From Primulina eburnea (taxonomy: Eukaryota > Streptophyta > Magnoliopsida > Lamiales > Gesneriaceae), in contig NC_133101.1 in the NCBI RefSeq assembly GCF_022965805.1, positions 49,804,342 through 49,868,341 of the forward strand: a stretch of 64,000 bases of DNA. The letters run 5' to 3'. Below, one piece after another: positions 56,436 to 64,000 of this stretch. Positions within the stretch are counted from its first letter, which is position 1; every line of letters begins with the position of its first letter. Below the pieces are notes generated by a model. That model searched no databases. It had not been told where the DNA came from and worked only from the letters and a program-made list of their open reading frames with translations. A program made the translations under genes and the position numbers.

Positions 56436-58642
56436 TGTGGGGACCCGGACGCTAATCATCTTCTTATTAATCATCTTTGGGATTTAATTATCAATTAAGA
56501 TAAAACAAGGTCTAAAAATTTTTCTTTTTAAAATGTAACTGCGGAAGGTAATGGAATCTAAACAATATACATCTCTGTATAAAAACTACAGTTCAGTAGA
56601 AAAGTACAATACTGTACAACCTAATTCTAAGGTTCAATTACTAAATTCAAGTAATAAACCAAGTCTGCTACAAGTCCGGAATCACCACGCTAACTCGTCT
56701 TCTCTCATCGTCATCTCGACCCTGATCCAGCCCCACCTGTTGTCATGCACACATACAAAACAAGACAACAGCCGGATAACTCCGGTGAGAATAAATCTCA
56801 GTATAAAACATGGTAAGCATGTATATAAACAAACTAAATCGTAAAACATGCTATCATGTATAGACACAATCTATTTCATAGTCTATGAAATTAATCAAAT
56901 AAGCATGCAACTCAATTCAGATAGACATGCATATAAACAATCTTAATCATAAAACATGCTAATCCAACTGAAAGCAGTAATGATGGGTCCCATGATCTAG
57001 GAGCCACATCCATATAAGCATGCAGTTCTAATCAAATCATGTCTAGACTTGACTCGATCTATAACTCTAGGGATCCCGGGGTGAATAAGACGATCTATCA
57101 CCTACTCTCCAATCGGGGTGACGGTACGTCTTATTCCTAGACTTCGGCCTGATCTGTATCCACGTCTACAAAGGGGCGGTGATCTTCCCCTAAGCTGAGA
57201 TATCGCCGAACATCTAGAAGTCTGTCTGATCTCCAGACTGTCCTATCTTAATGCATGAATACACAGTCTGTAAACAAGCATAATCATTCTAATACCATGC
57301 CACATGATCTGTAAACAAAGTATAGCAAGATTTGTATACCAGTTCTATAAACAAATCTATAAACAATCATAATCAAAAGATAAACAATAGGTCTAGTATG
57401 TGATTTAATTGGGAAACTCAAATAGGATCTGATTTGAGTTATATCTTCCCAAATATCACATGAATTATACCTTTGTCGTCCCCGTCTGAGGAAGACGAAG
57501 TCTTGAAGTCCAGTCTGTCCATATCCGATCTGAAATGCCAATATAAATACACTGTATCAATGTGTAACTCAATTCACAATCTGTTCTAATCAATACTCAA
57601 TTCAGTATACAATCTGATCAATGTCTGAACAAGATACAATCTGAGTCATATCAATAATATCACAATCTAATCGAAATCATATCTGAATCTGATCAATCTG
57701 TTTCCAGCATATGAATATCTAACAAATACATCTTCAGAGATGCTGAAATACAAAACACAGACATACGGTATTCTTTCTTCGATCTGACTTCACATGTCTA
57801 CTGAATAATCTATCCAGACATACAAGAATAATCATCTCTCTATTCTTCAATCAAGAACAATACAAATCTAGTGTTTAATCTCAATCAATATCTTCTGAAA
57901 ATCATAACAATTGTATAACCAATCTATTATTCAATCTGTCTTCGATTATACGATGATTACTACAGCAGAAACACCATATCTGAATCATATTCAGTTCTGA
58001 CAACATCCTAATTTCAAAACATCGCAAAACGTAACGAAACTTACGTCCTTGTGTAGCTCGTGTCGAGAGGAACACGCTGCTGCGTTCAGCTTCGAATTCT
58101 AATACCCGGATTTCTCAAAAAAGGCGTAAGGATATTTCTCTCCAAAGCCTCGCCCCTTTTTCTGAAATTCTAAGAGAAATCACGCGTCCTTCATCTATAT
58201 ATATTGCATGCAAAAGTTGGGAAACGTGGCTTATTTCTTCATGTAACACGCATGACCGCGGGTGCGGTGAGCGTAGCAGCGCGGGTGCGCTCAAGCGGTG
58301 ATCTATATCCAAAATGTTCGAAGCAAAGACCGCGGGTGCGCTGCCTACAAGACCGCGGGTGCGGTGTCCTCAGCGCGGGTGCGCTCCATCTAATACCGCA
58401 GGTGCGGTGTGGCTACGGGCTTTGCACTACATTTTCTGCACACACACCGCGGGGGCGGTCGTGCTAGCACCGCGGGTGCGGTTGTGCAAATTTCTAAATT
58501 CTAGTTTCCTGATCATGTCACACCTGGTGTCTCAAATCTTTCTTCCCTCAGTGCATGTCATGCATTCTCATATCTTCCGAGTCTCTCGTTAATGAAGATT
58601 AATAATCTTGGTTTAACAATTCTATAATTCTCGGGCATTACA
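56436..58642 (-). repeat. G4 5' LTR
   Basis: 2207 bp. On the minus strand it starts TGTAATGCCCGAG and ends GTCCCCACA. It carries the palindrome array at 58255-58482 and a TATATATA box at about 58196-58204. Confidence 0.93.
58196..58482 (-). promoter_or_regulatory. G4 LTR promoter: palindrome array and TATA box
   Basis: Eight units, the best preserved in the window: ACCGC-GGGT-GCGGT several times, AGCGC-GGGT-GCGCT twice, and single-base variants (spacer AGGT or GGGG). On the minus strand TATATATA follows about 50 bp after the array. Confidence 0.82.
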
Positions 58643-59501
58643 TTCTGTTGAACTGCCTATAAGCTGGACAATCAGTTGAATATAGAGCATTATATCATAT
58701 CCAAGATAGATATAATCTTTTCAAATCTTTGCACTATATCATCTTCTAGATAATTTCATCCGATATTTTCATCATATTATCAACAAATCTCAAAAACATA
58801 TTTAAAAAAATATCTTCTTCAATTATCTTCATATATTCAATATATTGAACCAGTATTTTTAACTTTTTTGACAAAATAAACGACAAAATTGTCAATAAAA
58901 TATCATCTAACAGGACTTTTTAAGGCACCTAGTTTACGTCATAATTGACAGCAAATCATGAAAATTGAAAAGCAAAAAGTCGCTTAATATCTAATCGTTG
59001 AAATTGTCCATAGAAACCAATTAATTTCAATTTCTAAACTAAAGCCAGGATTCTTGGGGCTTTTAGTCACCTATTTATTTAATAATGGTTATACATATAG
59101 TGGTGCAATTATTGAAGCTGGGCCATGGTTCGGCCGTAGCTCCTAACTCCATTTGTTAATCTCCGAATTTATGTGATTTTTTTAAGATAAAGTCATAAAG
59201 CTACTCTTTTTAATTAATCTTACTTATCGTGATTATACCATAAACATATTAATCCGCCAAAGTGTAAATAAATGTAACTAGACTTTTTCAATGAGTTACT
59301 TAAATACACGACGAGAGAGCATGCTGATATCTATTTTCGGGCTACTACACTAGTCCGGTGGTTTATCAAATGAGTATAAAAAAGTAAAGCACGTCTATTT
59401 CATCGTCATAAAAAAAATGTTATTGTGATCTTTAGTAATTATTAATTCATTTATGGTAAATGTATTTCAATCTAAAGTTTTGAAGTCTTTCATTAAATGA
59501 A
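58643..59501. other. Intergenic, nothing recognised
   Basis: AT-rich sequence with no ORF over 60 codons, no repeat shared with the rest of the window and no recognisable gene remnant. Confidence 0.5.
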
Positions 59502-59684
59502 AAAACTTATGTGAGAAGATCTCACGGGTCGTATTTTGTGAGACGGATCTCTTATTTAGGTCATCCATGAAAAAGTATTACTTTTTATGCTAAAATTACT
59601 AATTTTTGTTGTGAATATCGATAAGATTGACTCATCTCACAGATAAAGATTCGAAAGACCATATCACAAAAGACGTACTCTTAC
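59502..59684. mobile_element. MITE copy 1 (GAGACGGTCTC-ended)
   Basis: About 180 bp. It starts AAACTTATGTGAGA-GATCTCACGG, has a middle TATTACTTTTTATGCTAA and GTTGAC-CGTCTCACAG, and ends in a decayed inverse of the start. Four related copies lie within 1.8 kb. Confidence 0.7.
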
Positions 59685-60205
59685 CTAAATTGCCTAGAGC
59701 GGTCCTTCAGATATTTTCTGGACTTTGTTCAGGAAAAAAATGATATCTCAAAAGAGAATCGAAAGGTCTGACCTCGATTTTCTTAATTTATTTTCTCGAA
59801 CTACTCGAATTTTTCAATATGATCGGATCCTGTGGGTCGGGTCGATACCTAACTATGTACCCAATTAATGCCTACCCCTATTTTTTTTTTTTTTTGAAGG
59901 TTGCCTACCCCTATTTAAACATATGCATTCAATATGAATTTTTTTAAAAAAAATTGTGCCCATCTATATCACATGCCTCATCTTTCGCTGTCTAATTAAA
60001 CATCGACCAATCATTTTGCTTCTAAGCGAAGATTATCTCATCAATATAAAATGTGCCCATCTACCTTTGGATATTGACACATTGTTTTACATAATATAAA
60101 AATATGAATTTTATTCTTACGAAAACTTGAATTATTTTTTGGTGAGATAATTATAGATTTTAATGACAACATTCATTGTCGATGACATAAGTTTAATAAT
60201 TGGCA

Positions 60206-60386
60206 AAAACTTGTGTGAGACGATCTCACGGGTCAAATTTGTGAGACGGATCTCTTATTTGGGTCACCCATGAAAAAATATTACTTTTTATGCTAAGAGT
60301 ATTACTTTTTATTATGAATATGGGTAGGGTTGACCCGTCTCACAGATTATGATCCGTGAGACGGTCTTACATGAGACTCACTCTTA
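60206..60386. mobile_element. MITE copy 2
   Basis: Best-preserved copy: ACTTGTGTGAGACGATCTCA start, GGTAGGGTTGACCCGTCTCA inside, and GTGAGACGGTCTTACATGAG end, giving imperfect inverted ends. Confidence 0.75.
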
Positions 60387-60509
60387 ATAATTATACGAAA
60401 TGAGAAAAGATTTCGAGGATGATAAAATAGTCTGTATCTCGTTACCTGGTAACGTGCTAGAAATAACTAATTTTTAAAATAAGATCATAACTAATCAGAG
60501 AAATAAAAA

Positions 60510-60660
60510 TTTTGTGAGATCGTCTCAAATATCCTATTTGGGTCACTTATGAAAACATATTATTTTTTATGTCAAAAATATAATTTATTATTATAACTAT
60601 GAGTAGAGATAACTCGTCTAATGAATAAAGATATATGAGAGCATATCACAAGAGACCTAC
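60510..60660. mobile_element. MITE copy 3 (diverged)
   Basis: Keeps TTTGTGAGATCGTCTCA, CTATTTGGGTCA and AACTCGTCTAATGAATAAAG but is shorter and more diverged than copies 2 and 4. Confidence 0.55.
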
Positions 60661-61062
60661 TAAAAAATAAATAGCTAAAAAATAAATAGGAAACTAATTA
60701 ATATTTTACACCCCCTTAAAAAGGAAAAATAGTCCCCCCTATAAATTAATATGGTTTTATACCGACGTGTTTTAAAAAATCAAGAATATTTAATTCTCGT
60801 AGTTCTAAGCTCAAGAACATTTACTCCATTCGTAAGAGATTTTATATATACCTAATTTTTTTAAAAAAAAACTAGGATTTCAGATACAGCTTATTTTGCA
60901 ATATGAGTTTTCATCTGTTTAAAGTGAGGCTGATGCAAAAAATAGACTTTAAAATGTATTGACTCAAGTTGCTAATTTTGGATGGGCTTGAGGTACAACT
61001 TTAGTAGCATGAAGTACTGCACTTGTTTTATTAGCAGTTTTTGAAAACATTAATTTATTGGT

Positions 61063-61246
61063 GACAAAAACTTGTGTGAGACGGTCTTACGGGTCGTATT
61101 TGTGAGACAGATCTCTTATTTGGGTTATCCATTAAAAAGTATTACTTTTTATGCTAAAAGTATTACTTTTATTGTGAATATGGGTAGGGTTGACTCGTCT
61201 CACAGATGAAGATCCGTGAAACGGTCTCACATGAGAACCACTCTTT
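61063..61246. mobile_element. MITE copy 4
   Basis: Closely similar to copy 2 (ACTTGTGTGAGACGGTCTTA to GAAACGGTCTCACATGAG). 60661-61062 between copies 3 and 4 shows nothing recognisable. Confidence 0.75.
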
Positions 61247-61492
61247 CTTGATATACACGCGTCTCTCTCGCCCGCTGCCGGATGGAGGTAGTTGTTTTAT
61301 TACCAAATAATGAATTTTGTAATCATTTCCTTAGAACTAACAAAGATTTTGTAAGGATATATTTTTGAAATACAATTTTGTGGTCTCGTTACGGTGGAGA
61401 TATGTAGTAATAAGTGAACGTAACATTCACATTAATTTTAAAAAATAAAATATGTTATAATATACCGATAATTAAACCTTGTATGTGTTTTT

Positions 61493-62268
61493 CGGATACG
61501 GATGCTGTGCACACATTGATTTTTTTTTTAATTTTTCTTTTTTTTTTCACTCCCCCCCTCTTTTCCTCTTTTGTTTTTCTTCCAATTTTTTCCATCTTTC
61601 ACAAATTTCTCTCTTTTCCTCTTTTGTTTTTCTTCCATTTTCCTCCAATTTTTTCCATCTTTCACAAACATTATCGGACAATTTTGATATTGCATGATGG
61701 AAATGTTCTAAATTTTAATTTAAGCATTAACATGTTAATAGTTTTATATTGTTAAAAATTTTGTTCATTGGAAAAAAAAATTAATAATACTCATCAAATT
61801 CGAAAAAAATAATATGGTTTATTAGTTTTTAATATTGCATGATGGAAATGTTCTAAATTTTAATTTAAGAATTAACATGTTAATAGTTTTATATTGTTAA
61901 AAATTTTGTTCATTGGAAAAAAAATTAATAATACTCATCAAATTCGAAAAAAATAATACGGTTTATTAGTTTTTAATTTTGCATGATGGAAATGTTCTAA
62001 ATTTTAATTTAAGCATTAACATGTTAATAGTTTTATATTGTTAAAAATTTTGTTCATTGGAAAAAAAAATTAAAAATACTCATCAAATTCGAAAAAAATA
62101 ATACTGTTTTCACATGTAAAAATTTAATATAGTAATTTTTAATTGTAAAATTATGGAGGAAAATTGAAGGAAACAAAAGATAAAAAGAGGGTGAAAAAAG
62201 TGAAAAAACAAAAAGCAAAATAAAAAAAATTCAATGTGTGCACAGCATCAGTAGGTGATCCGTGTCCG
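61493..62268. mobile_element. Foldback/MITE-like element with long inverted ends
   Basis: The left end CGGATACGGATGCTGTGCAC is inverted at the right end, where TGTGCACAGCATC is followed by an 8-bp insert and GATCCGTGTCCG. Similarity continues inward through a pyrimidine-rich stretch (TTTTTCCTCTTTTGTTTTTC type) for about 120 bp. The interior is a triplicated 145-bp unit. No coding capacity. Confidence 0.65.
61684..62110. repeat. Tandem repeat, about 145 bp, three copies
   Basis: GCATGATGGAAATG starts the units at 61692, 61837 and 61981. Each contains AACATGTTAATAGTTTTATA and ends near AAATTCGAAAAAAATAATA. Copies are nearly identical. Confidence 0.92.
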
Positions 62269-62559
62269 TTTTTCATGGTATGCGTTTTTTGAAAATTAGC
62301 ATTGCTCAGAGTGATTTGGAGTATGATTTTAATCTTAAGAATTGTCAAAAACTTCCGATGTTTTTACGTGGATTGCAGGTCCTTCGAACTTACAGTGGAG
62401 TAGTATCTTATTGGAAGGAATGGCTAAGATTTGATCACACATGATTTTTCACGTGGGTGTCACTAGAAGTGAGCATAGTTTGTGATGAGATCCGTTGGAA
62501 AGGGGTGAGCCGGGTAAGGAGCTCCAATCGGATCAAATCAACAATTTATAATGTTTTGG
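62269..62559. other. Unassigned stretch
   Basis: Contains a short + strand open stretch (62262-62444) of no recognised family. Possibly leader or gag-proximal sequence of the Tat-like block to its right. Nothing firm. Confidence 0.3.
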
Positions 62560-63130
62560 GAATTTTGAACGAAGACAATGGCTTGAATGACACCTGCAAA
62601 CAATGAAAAGAACTCGTGAATGGGCGCCGGAGGGGTTTCCGACGTAGCCACTCCGATGATAAAGTCAGAAGTTTTTTTGATGATGAACTTCGAACAATAT
62701 TTGAGGAGAAATACGTAGAGTGCTTAAAGTTCAAATGTTTTTCAGGATCATTTAATGATATTAATACCTGCTATTTATAGGTGAGGAATGGGTAGTTACC
62801 TTGATTCCTGCGTCACCTATTAAGTCGGTTTACCATACTAGCTTCTGATGACTTCTCGGACACTCCAAGCCCAAATTGTTCTGACAGATGGGATGGCCTG
62901 TAATGATTGCACTCGAGTGTGGTGCACTTATCGAGATGGTGCTATTCTCGAGATTGCCCAAGTGGTTATGCAACCGGGAAACTTACCAGGAAAGATGAGA
63001 AGGACCCGGTCCACTTTATGAGGACCCGGGCTAATAACTGAAAACTTCAACCGGTCGGGTAGACTTACCTGGACGCTCCTACCCGGATCCTAATGGGGGT
63101 ATCACCACCCATCCCTAAAATAGTCGGGCT
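62560..63130 (-). repeat. LTR/promoter block of Tat-like type, minus sense
   Basis: The minus strand shows CTATAAATAG (62771-62780) followed by a leader with ACTCTACGTATTTCTCCTC and the ATCGGAGTGGCTACGTCGGA / CCCCTCCGGCGCCC block (62618-62662), a motif set I associate with Tat/Ogre-type LTR leaders. 62960-63130 has repeated ACCCGG words. No ends found. Confidence 0.4.
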
Positions 63131-63470
63131 AGAGCTTGACTCGCTGTCCCGATTCAATCCTTCCTGTTTACTCTTGGATGGTCATGGCGAATAAATACGA
63201 AGCGAAGGAATTCCATCTAAGTGCCTTACATCCCATACTTCGAATTCCTCAATATCTGCCAATTACTATTTCCAAGGAAATCAATCAAACACATCATTAC
63301 TCATGCATGAGTAAGGATACCGCCGAAAAATCTCTTCATATGCTGAGGTAATGATGAGCCTGCTCCCTCGATATCCATACATGTCTTTTCATCTGTTGGC
63401 CCATTTTCCCAGACTTTTCTGATCGTTCGATTGGATTCAAATCCACGGTAGAGATTGATTACCGTTCGTT

Positions 63471-63477
63471 TATATAA
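63471..63477 (+). promoter_or_regulatory. TATA box of small ORF
   Basis: TATATAA, 57 bp upstream of the ATG at 63534. Confidence 0.4.
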
Positions 63478-63533
63478 TGGGTTGCTTGCTTCCTTTTTTA
63501 GCCCATCCAGTAATTCTATTTTCAAAGCATACA

Positions 63534-63959
63534 ATGGCAGGTCCCAGCAGTTCCAAAGCTCCTGATATGGCGGAAGAGTTTATGCAAACCGCTTTTGCAA
63601 AGAGCAAGTCTGAACTGGAAGATAAGGTCTTCCATCAAATCCTTCATTACTGGAGGGAACTACAAGGGCTCGAGCTTATACATGAGTGGGAGGAGGCTAT
63701 CACTCCTCAACTGGTGGCTAAACTGGCCAAATATCGGGAACGCTTGCAGATTCCTGATTAGGAAAATCTCTTTGAAGACCGCTACATCCTTCAACTTATG
63801 CTTTACAAGGAGAGGAGGATCCTGCATAAGCTTCTCTCCTCGGATGGCTTTGCCAAGGCGTTTACCGGTAGCTCGGTGAAGACCCTGCTCGCTGCATGGA
63901 TGAAATCGGTTGAAAAGGAGTTTTGTAATGTAGCGGGTAGACCCTTCCCGAATGAATAA
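63534..63959 (+). pseudogene. Small single-exon ORF, unknown, one internal TAG
   Basis: The ATG at 63534 opens a frame of 141 codons ending TAA at 63957-63959, with one in-frame TAG at 63759-63761. The N-terminus MAGPSSSKAPDMAEEF leads into helical, Glu/Lys/Leu-rich segments (HYWRELQGLELIHEWEEA; YILQLMLYKERRILHKLL; WMKSVEKEF). AATAAA overlaps the stop. No known domain recognised. The C-terminal part resembles the ORF at 19533-19829 in pattern. It could be an accessory ORF of a repeat family and not a host gene. Confidence 0.4.
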
Positions 63960-64000
63960 AATCTTGTCCTATTTTATTCCCCTTGCTTGCACTTTAATAC

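Larger units (their letters stand above)
52186..58642 (-). mobile_element. G4: non-autonomous Del/Tekay-like gypsy element, very young
   Basis: A minus-strand element with a full 5' LTR 56436-58642, PBS 56419-56430, internal region 52758-56435 and the last 572 bp of the 3' LTR visible (52186-52757); the rest is in the gap. The visible 3' LTR differs from the 5' LTR at one base. Gag and a protease-RT linker remnant are present; RT, RNase H and integrase are absent, replaced by filler shared with G3. The left target copy is hidden by the gap; the right flank begins TTCTG. Confidence 0.92.

Noticed and set aside
58255..58482. Regularly spaced palindromic repeats, superficially like a CRISPR array
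   Set aside because: Units are only 14 bp, spacers vary in length, the DNA is a plant LTR promoter next to a TATA box, and no cas gene is present.

Overview
The window is repeat-rich nuclear DNA of a flowering plant. Nearly everything recognisable is LTR retrotransposon, there is no bacterial-style gene packing, and there are plant-type MITEs, a plant LOG-family ORF and plant-lineage reverse transcriptases. Several Sirevirus-like sequences and the uncharacterised ORF family at 15.4-18.2 kb recall multi-copy proteins that I remember from Gesneriaceae (Lamiales, e.g. Dorcoceras). That placement is from memory and was not searched. No rRNA, tRNA, CRISPR array or intact host gene was found. A run of 100 Ns (52086-52185) is an assembly gap.

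Left half (1-35 kb) is a nested stack. The outermost layer is the 3' end of a + strand Ty3/gypsy element (G5, integrase tail and LTR from 33.4 kb). It is split by a minus-strand Ty1/copia Sirevirus-like element (S1, about 15.4-33.4 kb). S1 is interrupted by G3 (20476-27696, minus, TSD TATAA) and on its left by a + strand chromodomain-type gypsy element, G2 (from before base 1 to about 15.4 kb). G2 is in turn interrupted by G1 (494-9036, TSD CTAGA). G1 and G3 have both LTRs, a primer-binding site matching initiator tRNA-Met and a purine tract. All coding regions carry stops or frameshifts.

Middle (35-52 kb): degraded LTR blocks of both orientations and two patches of AGCGAC-type inverted repeats are followed by two minus-strand Athila/Tat-like elements, A1 and A2. 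Between A1's LTR and the A2 insertion lie two unexpected ORFs: a Cys-rich basic protein whose layout recalls the nucleic-acid-binding proteins of carlaviruses and related plant RNA viruses, and an intronless copy of a cytokinin-activating LOG enzyme with one stop codon and two altered motif glycines.

Right part (52-64 kb): G4 (up to 58642, minus) is a recent non-autonomous relative of G3. Both keep gag but have lost reverse transcriptase, RNase H and integrase at what looks like the same junction, and both read ATA where G1 has the gag ATG. G1 is the nearest possible helper type in the window. Beyond G4 are four copies of a GAGACGGTCTC-type MITE, a foldback element with a 145-bp triplication, a Tat-like promoter block and one small single-exon ORF of unknown function.

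The strongest unexplained pattern is regulatory. LTRs of three unlike families (G1; G3 and G4; A2) each carry 5-8 copies of a 14-bp GC-rich interrupted palindrome (5-bp arms, 4-bp spacer) just upstream of the TATA box. The arms vary together (ACCGC/GCGGT, AGCGC/GCGCT, CGCGC/GCGCG).
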